64,000 nucleotides of DNA from Limnothrix sp. FACHB-406. Its GTDB lineage: Bacteria > Cyanobacteriota > Cyanobacteriia > CACIAM-69d. Shown one piece after another: positions 9,415-18,357 of the stretch (positions are counted from its first letter, which is position 1; every line of letters begins with the position of its first letter). The notes below the pieces were generated by a model. It made no database searches. It saw only the letters and a list, made by a program, of their open reading frames with translations, and was not told the origin of the DNA. The stretch covers positions 62,001 to 126,000 of the forward strand of contig NZ_JACJSP010000008.1 of assembly GCF_014698235.1 (NCBI RefSeq), in the 5' to 3' direction. Position numbers and translations under genes: made by a program.

Positions 9415-10254
9415 ATGTCGATCGCCACCAACAGCGCTCAAAAAGTTGCGCCGCTCCAGTCTTCCGGCACGCCCTTTCTAGAGTTCAAAGGGGTTAACAA
9501 AACCTACCCCACCGGCAAAGGCCCCTACGTCGTTTTGGATGGGGTGAACCTCACCGTTAATGAGGGTGAATTTATCTGCGTAATCGGTCACTCCGGTTGC
9601 GGGAAATCGACCCTGTTGAGCATGGTTTCTGGGTTTGCCCAGCCCACCCACGGCACGGTGCGCCTCAAGGGTCAAGACATCAAAAAGCCCGGGCCCGATC
9701 GAATGGTGGTGTTCCAAAACTACGCCCTATTGCCCTGGTTGACGGTGTTTGAAAACGTCTATCTAGCGATCGATGCGGTGTTTCCCGAAAAACCTGAACG
9801 GGAAAAGCGTGCTATGGCTCGCGACAACCTGGCCATGGTGGGTCTCAGCGAAGCCATGGAAAAGAAGCCACCGCAAATTTCCGGGGGTATGAAGCAGCGG
9901 GTTTCGATCGCCCGCGCCCTTTCTATTCAACCGGAAGTGTTGATTCTCGATGAACCCTTTGGTGCGCTGGATGCGATCACCAAGGAAGAACTCCAAGAGG
10001 AATTGCTGAAAATTTGGAGTGGTCGCCGCTGCACGGTGTTGATGATCACCCACGACATTGATGAGGCGCTCTTCTTGGCCGATAAGTTGGTGATGATGAC
10101 CAACGGCCCTTCCGCAAAAATTGGGGAAGTGATGGAAATTCCGTTCGATCGCCCGCGCGATCGCGATCTGATCATGGAAGATCCGCGCTACTACGATCTG
10201 CGGAACTACGCCCTCGATTACCTATTCAATCGCTACGCCCACGACGACGAATAG
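9415..10254 (+). CDS. nrtD: Nitrate transporter ATPase subunit
   Basis: Second ATPase of the importer, 279 residues, with Walker A GHSGCGKST, signature ISGGMKQR, Walker B LILDEPFGALD and the H-loop THDIDEA. Unlike NrtC it ends after the ATPase domain. A frame extends upstream to 9376, but GGAGG at 9402-9406 points to ATG 9415. It is the last gene of nrtABCD and is followed by a terminator about 45 bp downstream; narB and nirA do not follow. Confidence 0.95.
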   Translation: MSIATNSAQKVAPLQSSGTPFLEFKGVNKTYPTGKGPYVVLDGVNLTVNEGEFICVIGHSGCGKSTLLSMVSGFAQPTHGTVRLKGQDIKKPGPDRMVVFQNYALLPWLTVFENVYLAIDAVFPEKPEREKRAMARDNLAMVGLSEAMEKKPPQISGGMKQRVSIARALSIQPEVLILDEPFGALDAITKEELQEELLKIWSGRRCTVLMITHDIDEALFLADKLVMMTNGPSAKIGEVMEIPFDRPRDRDLIMEDPRYYDLRNYALDYLFNRYAHDDE

Positions 10255-10297
10255 GCGCGACAATTTTTCAGTTTTCTCCTCAGCAACTTTGCTTCTT

Positions 10298-10335
10298 CCC
10301 CGTTTGCCCCATCAGGGCGATCGGGGATTTTTATT
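10298..10335 (+). terminator. Rho-independent terminator after nrtD
   Basis: CCCCG..GCCC pairs with GGGC..CGGGG across a short CATCA loop, with a small internal mismatch, followed by ATTTTTATT. It sits 45 bp after the nrtD stop and probably ends the nrtABCD transcript. Confidence 0.75.
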
Positions 10336-10394
10336 GCCTATAGAGAGTGACCCATATCAATTTAGAAGTCGAAGGAGAATCTAGGAAGACCAGA

Positions 10395-10769
10395 TCAATC
10401 AATAACTGCTTTTAAAACATTTCTCAAGTCAGGATCTGATGGACGTTTAGCAAACTGCTCATGGCTATATAGCCACACCAACCGAATAATTCGTGCTTCA
10501 GCGTCCACAAGATACATTAAGCGAATCTGGCCAGATGCCCCGCGCCCTACTTTCAGCTCCAGTTTGTGAAACGTCCAGTTATCAGGCAACCGGAAGCGAC
10601 TAGGTAATGGTTCTTGGCGAGAACTTGGTGGATGAGGATCATCCATCAACTGTTCTAATATGAAGGTCATCTGACTGACCATCACTTGACCTGTAGCCTT
10701 AACCAACTTTTTAAAAGAGCGCTGAAATTGCTCAGAACTCTCAATCGAGAAGGGAGTTAAGCCAGTCAT
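10395..10769 (-). CDS. RelE/ParE-like toxin candidate paired with Panacea antitoxin
   Basis: 124 residues. The pattern SSEQFQRSFKKLVK at the N-terminus, the central HKLELKVGRGASGQIRLMYLVD strand region and the terminal HEQFAKRPSDPDLRNVLKAVID fit a compact basic RelE/ParE-superfamily toxin (mRNA-cleaving or gyrase-targeting). Its start overlaps the 3' end of the Panacea gene by 29 bp, the coupling expected of a toxin-antitoxin operon. Family assignment is from fold-like patterns, not a clear catalytic signature. A HigB- or YoeB-like activity would be an inference. Confidence 0.65.
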   Translation of the reverse strand: MTGLTPFSIESSEQFQRSFKKLVKATGQVMVSQMTFILEQLMDDPHPPSSRQEPLPSRFRLPDNWTFHKLELKVGRGASGQIRLMYLVDAEARIIRLVWLYSHEQFAKRPSDPDLRNVLKAVID

Positions 10770-11328
10770 TCACTGCTCCTTTCTCAATCGTAGCGGTGGG
10801 TGGATTTGTTAAGGATGTATGGAGCATCTGGGTCATCGCCGCATCATAAACTGGCGATGATCGCTCAATTTGCTCTAATTTTTGATCACCTAATGCTTTG
10901 AGATCATTCAGTGAAATGGGTTGTGTTGAGCTCGCTTCCGCAGGCAGTCCTCGACGAGCCTTCTGCCAAGGAAATTCACCATGACTCATATCACTCAATC
11001 GGTAGGCATGATAGTTACCAAAGTGATCCCAAACCTCATCGAGAACCGATTGGATTTCTTTTGAAAGATGAGATAGCTTTTTTCGCTCAGGAAATGGCAA
11101 TTGCTGGGCTTCAAAGTCACTATAAAATCGATAGGCAGGTGGGCAAACGGGCCCATATCGCCATGCTTGAATCTCTTCAGCAAAGAGCGGTTGATCATAC
11201 AAAGCCAGGTGCAAGCTCTGGGCGTAATAGAGCAGCTTTTGCACCTTCATATTGGTTATATCGACTTCCAAGCCATCTTCATAGGCTCGGGCAATGAAGT
11301 ATTGAGCAGCATCGAGGCAGCTAATCAT
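10741..11328 (-). CDS. Panacea-domain (DUF4065/SocA-like) antitoxin
   Basis: 195 residues. The segment ISCLDAAQYFIARA..ITNMKVQKLLYYAQSLHLAL..PLFAEEIQAWRYGPVCPPAY is the characteristic Panacea (DUF4065) signature: a helix, then KLQKLLYYAQ and the GPV motif. Panacea proteins act as broadly transferable antitoxins for diverse toxins (PanAT systems). The frame is open to 11367, but AGAGGGG about ten bases before ATG 11328 and the family's usual beginning favour 11328. Its 3' end overlaps the downstream toxin candidate. It is transcribed opposite to nrtD and lies behind the guaB3 terminator. Confidence 0.85.
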   Translation of the reverse strand: MISCLDAAQYFIARAYEDGLEVDITNMKVQKLLYYAQSLHLALYDQPLFAEEIQAWRYGPVCPPAYRFYSDFEAQQLPFPERKKLSHLSKEIQSVLDEVWDHFGNYHAYRLSDMSHGEFPWQKARRGLPAEASSTQPISLNDLKALGDQKLEQIERSSPVYDAAMTQMLHTSLTNPPTATIEKGAVNDWLNSLLD

Positions 11329-11462
11329 GGCTTGGGTTCCCCTCTGCTTTGGTCGATCGCTAATCACTTCTCAGTCCATTCTAGAGTTCTCGACTGTTCA
11401 AAATCCAGTTCCAAATGCGGGAAAAACGCGATCGCACATGCTTCAGACGATTCAAAAGCATT

Positions 11463-11492
11463 AAAAAACCGCCCGAAGCTTGTTCGAGCGGG
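11463..11492 (-). terminator. Rho-independent terminator downstream of guaB3
   Basis: Read on the minus strand: CCGCTCGAA, loop CAAG, TTCGGGCGG-type arm, then TTTTTT. The nine-base stem has one G-U pair. It lies about 135 bp after the guaB3 stop and just before the Panacea operon, separating the two minus-strand units. Confidence 0.85.
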
Positions 11493-11628
11493 GTGTGGTG
11501 TGAGGAGTGAACGGAAACATGCGTCTCCGCTATACCTCTATTCTATACGCTGAGTTTGCCTCTCGATAAGGATTGTGGCCGATCGCCCTATAAATTGAGA
11601 CGAATCGACAACCTCAGCAGGCGATCGA

Positions 11629-12792
11629 CTATTTGCCCATGCCCAACTGTTGGGCCTTCTGATACACCTTGCCCTCGGTCAACAGCGACGGCGCAACGGC
11701 CACCTCCACTTGCTGCATTTCCTTCAGGGTGCTGGCTCCCAACGTGCCCATGCTGGTCTTCAGTGCGCCCAACAGGTTGTGGGTTCCGTCGTCCAACTTC
11801 GCGGGGCCGATCAGGATTTCTTCCAGGGTTCCCGTTGTGCCCACCTTGATTCGCGTCCCCCGGGGCAGCACGGGGCTAGGCGTGGCCATGCCCCAGTGGA
11901 AGCCGCGACCCGGCGCACCGGCCGCCCGCGCAAAGGGCGAGCCAATCATCACCGCATCGGCTCCGCAGGCGATGCACTTGCAGATGTCGCCGCCGGTCAC
12001 CAAGCCACCGTCAGCAATAATCGGCACGTATTTACCCGTCTTGGCGTGGAATTCGTCGCGAGCGGCCACGCAGTCGGCCACGGCAGTCGCTTGGGGCACA
12101 CCAATGCCCAACACCCCGCGCGAGGTACAGGCCGCACCGGGGCCAATGCCCACCAACACGGCGGCGGCTCCGGCTTCCAACAGTTGCAGGGTCACTTCAT
12201 AAGTGACGCAGTTGCCCAGGGCCACGGGCATCGGCATTTCTTTGCAGAATTTTGCCAAGTTCAGCGGGGTCACGCCTTCGGGGGAGACGTGGTTGGTGGA
12301 AACAACGGTGGCTTGGATAAAGAGGATATCGGCTCCGGCTTCGGCGATCACGCTGCCGAATTTTTGGGCGGCGATCGGGGTGGCGCTGACGGCTGCGATG
12401 CCGCCGCCGGCCTTCATTTCCTGAATTCGCTTAGCAATCAAGGCTTCTTTGATCGGTTCGGCGTAGAGTTCTTGCATCAAGGGCACGAATTCATCTTTGC
12501 CGACGGAGGCAATCCGATCGAGAATCGGTTCGGGATCCTCGTAGCGGGTTTGGATCCCTTCCAGGTTCAACACGCCCAATGCCCCCAACTGGGCCAGCTT
12601 GATGGCGGTTTGGACATCCACCACGCCGTCCATGGCGCTGGCAATAATCGGGATCGTGCGTTCGATGCCGCCGATCGTCCAGCGGGTATCGGTGACGTTT
12701 GGATCAACGGTGCGGCCCCCCGGCACCAGGGCGATTTCATCAATACCGTAGGCCCGGCGAGCGGTTTTGCCTCGTCCCAATTGAATGTCCAC
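11629..12792 (-). CDS. guaB3: GuaB3-family IMP dehydrogenase-related protein
   Basis: 387 residues of the IMP dehydrogenase/GMP reductase TIM barrel, without the paired CBS domains of canonical GuaB. Visible landmarks: IIASAMDGVVD near the N-terminus, the active-site loop GIGPGAACTSRGVLGIGVPQATA with the catalytic cysteine, and the phosphate-binding IIADGGLVTGGDICKCIACGADAVMIGSPFA. The CBS-less GuaB3 branch is typical of cyanobacteria and actinobacteria and has been reported to oxidise IMP to XMP. The start MDIQLGRGKTARRAYG is the conserved family beginning. Confidence 0.93.
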   Translation of the reverse strand: MDIQLGRGKTARRAYGIDEIALVPGGRTVDPNVTDTRWTIGGIERTIPIIASAMDGVVDVQTAIKLAQLGALGVLNLEGIQTRYEDPEPILDRIASVGKDEFVPLMQELYAEPIKEALIAKRIQEMKAGGGIAAVSATPIAAQKFGSVIAEAGADILFIQATVVSTNHVSPEGVTPLNLAKFCKEMPMPVALGNCVTYEVTLQLLEAGAAAVLVGIGPGAACTSRGVLGIGVPQATAVADCVAARDEFHAKTGKYVPIIADGGLVTGGDICKCIACGADAVMIGSPFARAAGAPGRGFHWGMATPSPVLPRGTRIKVGTTGTLEEILIGPAKLDDGTHNLLGALKTSMGTLGASTLKEMQQVEVAVAPSLLTEGKVYQKAQQLGMGK

Positions 12793-13177
12793 TGCGCTTG
12801 CTTGCTCCTTGGCTCGAATCGAGGTTTGCGATCGCTCATATAGATAACCCTAGAATTCGTTTTGCAGAGCGAATTCGGGGGGTGATTGAGCGGGTTGGCG
12901 AAATGTATTCCAGCTAGGGTATCAAATCTAGCAGACGGCGCGATCGCTTCTAGAATCTTGGGCGATCGATTCGCGATCGCCCCCTTGACTTTCGGAGGAC
13001 TGGGCCGGGAATGGGCGGGTTGCGCGGCCCCCGCAACGGTACAATTTGGGGCAGCGTTGCGGTCTGGCGCGGTTTTGCTGGCGCACGATCGCTGGTGAAA
13101 TGAGGGGTTGCCCGCGTGGCTCCCTTGGTGTTGGCCGGCCCCTGGCCGACCCTGTGCTAATCCCAAAAGCCGCAGTG
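12793..13177. other. Divergent intergenic region guaB3/pmbA
   Basis: About 385 bp between divergent genes with several HIP1-type gcgatcgc sites. A frame upstream of pmbA stays open through it but has no ribosome-binding site. I see no operator or RNA structure that I can support. Confidence 0.5.
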
Positions 13178-14581
13178 ATGTTGTCAATTGCCCCTGTGAA
13201 TTGCCCTATGGGTGCTGCTGAGTGGCCGGAAGTTTCTGCAACCAACGGAATCGCCACAGGTGCGATCGAACCGGAGCAATTACTCGATTTAGCCCAGCGG
13301 GCCGGTGCCGAAGCCGCTGAAGTTTATCAATCCCAGTCCCTATCGCGGCCGGTTTCCTTTGAAGCAAACCGCCTGAAGCAAATTGAAAGCGCCCAGGCCG
13401 CGGGCACGGCCCTGCGGCTTTGGAAAAATGGTCGGCCCGGCCTGGCGGTGGCCTATGGGCCCGTGGATGCCCAGGCCTTGGTGGAACGAGCGATCGCCCT
13501 CAGTGCGCTGAACGACCCGGAAGACATTGAACTGGCTGACAGCGCCGCCGCCGACCACTACCCAGACTTGGGCCAGGCGATCGCCGTGGAACAGTTAATT
13601 GAGTGGGGCAAAAGCGCGATCGCCCATATTCGCGATCGCCATCCCGATGTGCTCTGTTCTGCGGAGTGGGAAGCGGATGTGGAAACCACCCGATTGGTGA
13701 ACTCCCGCGGCCTCGACTGTGGCTACAGCGACACCACCTTGGGCTGTTACCTGTCCGCCGAGTGGGTGCGGGGCGATGACTTTTTATATGTGGCCGATGG
13801 ACAAACCCAGCGCGATCGACTCGACCCGATCGCGATCGCCCAACAGGTGGTGCAGCGGCTCGATTGGTCTCGGCAAAACGCCGCCACCCTCACCGGCCGG
13901 TTGCCCGTCCTGTTCACAGCCAAAGCCGCCGACATGCTTTGGGGAACCGTCCAAGCCGCCCTCAATGGCAAGCAAGCCCTCGAAGGAGCCTCGCCTTGGG
14001 GTGGGCAAACGGGCAAGTTGGAAGGCAGCCGCCTGGGCGATCGGGTCTTGGATGGGGGAGTAACCCTGTCTCAGCAGCCCGAAGCGGGGCCCTACAGTTG
14101 CCCCTTTGATGACGAAGGCACGGCCACCCGGGCCATTGATTTTGTGAAAGACGGGGTGCTGCAAAGTTTCTACGCCGATCGCAAAACCGGCCGCCGCCTG
14201 GGCATTGGCACCACCGGCAACGGTTTCCGGCCCGGCTTGGGCAGCTATCCGGCTCCCGGCCTGTTCAACATGGTAATTACCCCCGGCCAAGATAGTTTGG
14301 AGCAACTGATTGCCAATTTGCCCTCGGGCCTGATCATTGACCAAATGTTGGGTGGCGGCGCAGGCATTTCCGGAGATTTTTCCGTGAATATTGACCTGGG
14401 CTTTTGGGTGGAGCAGGGGCAAATTGTCGGCCGAGTCAAGGACACCATGGTGGCGGGCAATGTTTATGCCGCCTTGAAACAGGTGGTGGCGCTGGGGGGA
14501 GATGCGGAATGGAACGGCTCTTGCTACACACCCTCGATCGTGGTGGATGGCCTGTCGATTACGGGGCGATCGGGCGATTAG
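13178..14581 (+). CDS. pmbA: TldD/PmbA family protein, PmbA (TldE)-type
   Basis: TldE/PmbA forms a heterodimeric metalloprotease with TldD that degrades unfolded peptides and matures some ribosomal peptides. The 467-residue protein shows the N-terminal family region (AQRAGAEAAEVYQS) and the C-terminal PFDDEGTATRAIDFVKDGVL..FYADRKTG and MVAGNVYAALKQVV motifs. The HExxxH zinc motif of TldD is absent, which fits the PmbA subunit. The chosen ATG 13178 gives normal length; the frame is open to 13046. tldD is not in the window. Confidence 0.88.
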   Translation: MLSIAPVNCPMGAAEWPEVSATNGIATGAIEPEQLLDLAQRAGAEAAEVYQSQSLSRPVSFEANRLKQIESAQAAGTALRLWKNGRPGLAVAYGPVDAQALVERAIALSALNDPEDIELADSAAADHYPDLGQAIAVEQLIEWGKSAIAHIRDRHPDVLCSAEWEADVETTRLVNSRGLDCGYSDTTLGCYLSAEWVRGDDFLYVADGQTQRDRLDPIAIAQQVVQRLDWSRQNAATLTGRLPVLFTAKAADMLWGTVQAALNGKQALEGASPWGGQTGKLEGSRLGDRVLDGGVTLSQQPEAGPYSCPFDDEGTATRAIDFVKDGVLQSFYADRKTGRRLGIGTTGNGFRPGLGSYPAPGLFNMVITPGQDSLEQLIANLPSGLIIDQMLGGGAGISGDFSVNIDLGFWVEQGQIVGRVKDTMVAGNVYAALKQVVALGGDAEWNGSCYTPSIVVDGLSITGRSGD

Positions 14582-14675
14582 GCGATCGGCCGCATTCTGG
14601 CCAGGCAACGGACAGGAAAGCTAACGGGCCAGCTCCCAGCAATCACCAGCCATAGGGCGATCGCCCCAAAAGCAA

Positions 14676-14699
14676 GGGCGCACCGAAATGCGCCCCCCC
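14676..14699 (+). terminator. Hairpin after pmbA, GGGCGCA stem
   Basis: GGGCGCA / TGCGCCC with loop CCGAAA followed by CCCCTTT. It is between convergent genes (pmbA and the minus-strand membrane protein) and may terminate both weakly. It shares its stem with the two hairpins inside nrtABCD. Confidence 0.6.
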
Positions 14700-14767
14700 T
14701 TTCAACTATTCAGTTCATGGCATTGGGCTGATGCCGTTTGGCCATGCAGCCCCAGCGATCGGAACGG

Positions 14768-17617
14768 TTAGCCCACGGCCCCAGCGGTCGCCAGGGTCGA
14801 TCGCAGGCTCAAGACCTGTTGCAGACGGCGGCTTTCTAGCTCCAGCACCCGGCGGGACAGCTCGCGATCCTGATCCAGTAGGTCATCAAAGCGATCGACC
14901 GGCATGGCCAAAATTCGCGTCGGCTCCGACAGGGCCACCACCGTGCCCGTTTGCTCCGAATGGGCCAGCACTTCCAGCTCATCAAGCACTTGCCCCGGAT
15001 GGAACGCGGTCGGCTCCGGCTCGCCCGGTCGGGTGATTTGCGCGTCGCCTTCGATCAACACCAGCAGTTCGCGGCAGGTGTCGCCCGCCTCGACGATTTC
15101 AGCGCCGGCCCGGTAGCTGCGGACTTCCGATCGCGCCGCCACCTCCAGCAGCAATTGCCCGTTCAAATCCGCGAAGAAATCGGTATTGGCCAAGGCCGCC
15201 AATTTTTCCAGGGTCGGACAATCCACCAACAGCAGGGGCCGATCGGGGTCGGCATCCACCACCCGTTGGGCCGTGTCCGCCACGATCGGGTCAGGAGCCG
15301 CCAGCCAATCCCGCGCCAAGCTCACGGCCCGGGGCCGATCGACCCGCGCTAAGCCAAACAGGGCCACCGCCTGGGCCGTGGGCGGCATTTCCACCTCGCC
15401 CAGCAAATGGGCCAGGTCATCGGCAATGTCCGAAGCGGGCAGGTCGATCGCACAAGCGCCGCCCCCCGGTGCATTGAGCTGCTGCCAAATCTCGGGAGTC
15501 AGTCGATCGCTCCAGCGATCGTCCGGATCGGCTAGCACATCCGGCAGGGTCACGGCCGCCAAGGTGCTGAGGGTTTGGGCAAACCGCTCGGCCACCGGGT
15601 CGTTGCCCAACCGCTCCAGAATTTCCAGCAGCCCGCGAATCACCAACTCCTGCTGGTGGCGCACGGTCGATCGCAACACCGTGAGCAACGACGACAGGGC
15701 CGGCTGGGCCAGCAGTTGCGGTTGGTGCAAGCGGCGGAACCGATCGACCTCCACGGTCAGCCGCGCGATCAGTCGATCGCCCCGCTGTTCCGCCGCCTGG
15801 ACGCGATCGAGCTGAGCGATCGCCCGTTCTTCGTCACTGGCGCTAATCCCATATTCCAACCGCAGGGCCGCCAACTCCTCGGGGTTGACCGCCAAGGATT
15901 CCAGGGCACTTTGGCGCGGGCCGCCCCGATTTTCTTGCAGGGCGATCGTCCGCTCCAGAGCGCGCCGATAGCCCGTCAAGCGCACCAGATTTTCCAAGCT
16001 GCGTTGGCGGTTCGGATCGAGCAGGGCCGGATCTTCCACGCCCAACTGGGCCAGAATTTCCCGGTGATCATCATCGGAAATATCCAACTCTTGACGCAAT
16101 TGCCGCAATACTTCCAAGCTGCTGGCGGTGTCCGTAAAGCCTTCTTCCAAGGATTCGCGCAGCACGCCTTTGTAGGCTTCCCGCCGTTGATTTTGGGTGA
16201 AGCCGGGCAGCACTTTGGCCAGCACATACAGCTCGTGGGGGTTCAGATCGTCGATCGACCGGCCCTCAAAATATTGCGCCACATCCAACCGCATTTTCAC
16301 CAACTGTTTGCGGAAGCGGTTGGCCAAGTTCTCCAACGAATAAAGCCGGGGGCTGCGGGCCCAGGCCCGTTGCAACCAAAAGGCACTGAGCAGCACGAGA
16401 GACACATCCCACAACCACTGCACTTTATAGGGCAGTTGGGTGATGATCGGCCGGCCGCCAAAGATAAAGAAGAAGTTGAACACCGCAAAGGTGCAGATCG
16501 TGAAAATTCGGTGTTGCAGCACTTCGCGGGGCAACTTGGCGCTGCCGGCCCACAGTTGCCGAATCGCCCGCTCCGCCGCCAGTCCGATCGCCACGCCCAG
16601 CACCGTAAATAGCCCCAAGGTCAAGGGCACGGCCAGCAGTTTGGGAATCGCGATCGCCTGGCCCGCCAGATAAAAACCAGGTTTCAGCCATTGGCCGATC
16701 GCGTCGGCTTGCCGCGCCCAATAGCCGGACATGTAGTAGTTCCAGTTCCCGGCGTAGAGGTAGTAATAGCCAAAGTAGCCGACCACCAAGCCCACATAGC
16801 CGTAGTAGAGCCAGCGGGTGGTGCGATCGGTGATGTCATCCCAATACGATCGCTCGGAGTCAATATCAATGCAGGGATTTTGGCAGGCCACACAGGCGCT
16901 GCGTTCCTTGCCTTCCGGGTCGATCGTCCGGCACATGGACTGGGTAATCGGCGTTTCGCTGGTGTGGGCCTTGCTGGCAAACAGGCCGCCCGGTTCGCCA
17001 TAAACCCGCTGCACCGGAGCCATCGGGCAAAAATATTGACACCAGGACTTGCCGCCGTAGAAATAGCCCACCGCAATGGCGATCGCGATCGTCCCCAACA
17101 GCCACAGGCCCAGGGCCAGGCGATCGGAATTGATCACCAAAATCCGCAAGCACAGGCCCACAAACAGCCAGCCAAATTGCAAATAGGGATAGTTACGCCC
17201 CAGCCAGGAATTGGGTTTCACCTTGGCCAGTTCCGATTTCACCTTGCCGGTTTTCGGGTCGGTTTTGGTGCGTTGTCGCTGCCAACCCAAGGCCCGGGGA
17301 ATTTGCGACAAAAACGACAGGGGGCAAATCCGCCGCCACAGCTCGTGGCCAAACACCAACAAAATCAAAATCCCCGCCGGAACCACAATCCCCCAAAACA
17401 GGGAAGTCCCGATCGGGTAGGGCTGCTCAGGCAAGCAGTTGCCCTGGACGGTGACGCATTGGGTGGGGTCAACCCGAAACGGACTCCAGGTTTGTTCCCA
17501 GCGGGTCAAGGCGGAGGAAAAGGGGTCGTAAAACAGGGAGGCGATCGTGCCTAACCACCCGATCGTCAGCACCCAGCGAACCCGATGAAAGGTGCGTTCA
17601 GAGAAGCGAGCGAACAT
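14768..17617 (-). CDS. Membrane 4Fe-4S protein with C-terminal cyclic-nucleotide-binding domain
   Basis: 949 residues. The N-terminal 430 or so contain about six to eight membrane segments with NapH/CcoG-like cysteine clusters: RICPLSFLSQIPRALGW, WCQYFCPMAPVQRVYG and a CVACQNPCIDID ferredoxin-type motif. A long helical middle region (about 450-790) contains EF/helical bundle-like repeats (LAKVLPGFTQNQRREAYKGVLRE). The C-terminus (about 815-945) reads like a cNMP-binding/Crp-type beta-roll (FFADLNGQLLLEVAARSEVRSYRAGAEIVEAGD..LLVLIEGDAQI..GQVLDELEVL). This suggests a redox membrane protein regulated by a cyclic nucleotide or using the roll structurally. It follows kdpC by 155 bp on the same strand. 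Function unknown. Confidence 0.85.
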   Translation of the reverse strand: MFARFSERTFHRVRWVLTIGWLGTIASLFYDPFSSALTRWEQTWSPFRVDPTQCVTVQGNCLPEQPYPIGTSLFWGIVVPAGILILLVFGHELWRRICPLSFLSQIPRALGWQRQRTKTDPKTGKVKSELAKVKPNSWLGRNYPYLQFGWLFVGLCLRILVINSDRLALGLWLLGTIAIAIAVGYFYGGKSWCQYFCPMAPVQRVYGEPGGLFASKAHTSETPITQSMCRTIDPEGKERSACVACQNPCIDIDSERSYWDDITDRTTRWLYYGYVGLVVGYFGYYYLYAGNWNYYMSGYWARQADAIGQWLKPGFYLAGQAIAIPKLLAVPLTLGLFTVLGVAIGLAAERAIRQLWAGSAKLPREVLQHRIFTICTFAVFNFFFIFGGRPIITQLPYKVQWLWDVSLVLLSAFWLQRAWARSPRLYSLENLANRFRKQLVKMRLDVAQYFEGRSIDDLNPHELYVLAKVLPGFTQNQRREAYKGVLRESLEEGFTDTASSLEVLRQLRQELDISDDDHREILAQLGVEDPALLDPNRQRSLENLVRLTGYRRALERTIALQENRGGPRQSALESLAVNPEELAALRLEYGISASDEERAIAQLDRVQAAEQRGDRLIARLTVEVDRFRRLHQPQLLAQPALSSLLTVLRSTVRHQQELVIRGLLEILERLGNDPVAERFAQTLSTLAAVTLPDVLADPDDRWSDRLTPEIWQQLNAPGGGACAIDLPASDIADDLAHLLGEVEMPPTAQAVALFGLARVDRPRAVSLARDWLAAPDPIVADTAQRVVDADPDRPLLLVDCPTLEKLAALANTDFFADLNGQLLLEVAARSEVRSYRAGAEIVEAGDTCRELLVLIEGDAQITRPGEPEPTAFHPGQVLDELEVLAHSEQTGTVVALSEPTRILAMPVDRFDDLLDQDRELSRRVLELESRRLQQVLSLRSTLATAGAVG

Positions 17618-17772
17618 GAGTTTTTTGAGCGAAATAGGGGAGCAACAAAAACGAAATCAGGTCAATGAATCCTGCTATCAACGCACAGAATGAGGTGCAG
17701 GGCCAGCCCCGCACCTCAATCTTAAAAAATCGCCATTACAAGTTGGGAAGCGGCGGTTCCTCTGCCGGTCTC

Positions 17773-18354
17773 CTAACGATTGAGCCGATCGAGGGCGAGA
17801 TTCAGCTTCAGCACATTCACCCCCGGCTCGCCAAACAGATTCAGGAACGGGCGATCGGTGGCTTGGTCAATCAGGCTCCGCAGTTGGTCGGGAGTGACTT
17901 GCCGGGCGCGGGCTACCCGATCGAGCTGGGCGATCGCGCTGGCGGGGCTGATGTGCGGATCCAAACCAGAGCCGGAACTGTAGAGCAAATCGCCCGTGGG
18001 TTCGATGCCGGCCTGTTGGAGGCGCTGTTTTTCCGTGGCGATCCGTTCCGCGAGGGCCGGGTTGGTGGGGGCCAGGTTGCTTGCGCCAGAGATGCCGGTT
18101 TTGGCCACCTGGGGATCGGTGCTGTAGGCGATCGCGCTGGGGCGGGGCCAAAAGTAGCGATCGCTCGTGAAGGGCTGACCAATCAGGGCTGACCCGATCG
18201 CCTGACCTTGAGCATTCGTTAGCAAGCTGCCATTGGCCTGGAACGGCAGGGCCGCCCCCGCCAGCAACAAAATCACCGGGTAAATCACCGCCGTCAACAA
18301 CCACAGGGCCGCCGACAGTCGCAGCGATCGCCCCATTTCGCGTAGGAAGTCCAT
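17773..18354 (-). CDS. kdpC: Potassium-transporting ATPase subunit C
   Basis: 193-residue periplasm-facing accessory subunit of the Kdp K+ pump, with one N-terminal membrane helix (LSAALWLLTAVIYPVILLLAG). Family landmarks include ANGSLL, GSALIGQPFTSDRYFWPRPSA, and near the C-terminus DPHISPASAIAQLDRVARAR followed by VNVLKLNLALD. It starts three bases after the small upstream subunit gene, consistent with translational coupling. No kdpD-type gene follows, unlike Anabaena-type kdp operons. Confidence 0.95.
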   Translation of the reverse strand: MDFLREMGRSLRLSAALWLLTAVIYPVILLLAGAALPFQANGSLLTNAQGQAIGSALIGQPFTSDRYFWPRPSAIAYSTDPQVAKTGISGASNLAPTNPALAERIATEKQRLQQAGIEPTGDLLYSSGSGLDPHISPASAIAQLDRVARARQVTPDQLRSLIDQATDRPFLNLFGEPGVNVLKLNLALDRLNR

Positions 18355-18357
18355 GAT

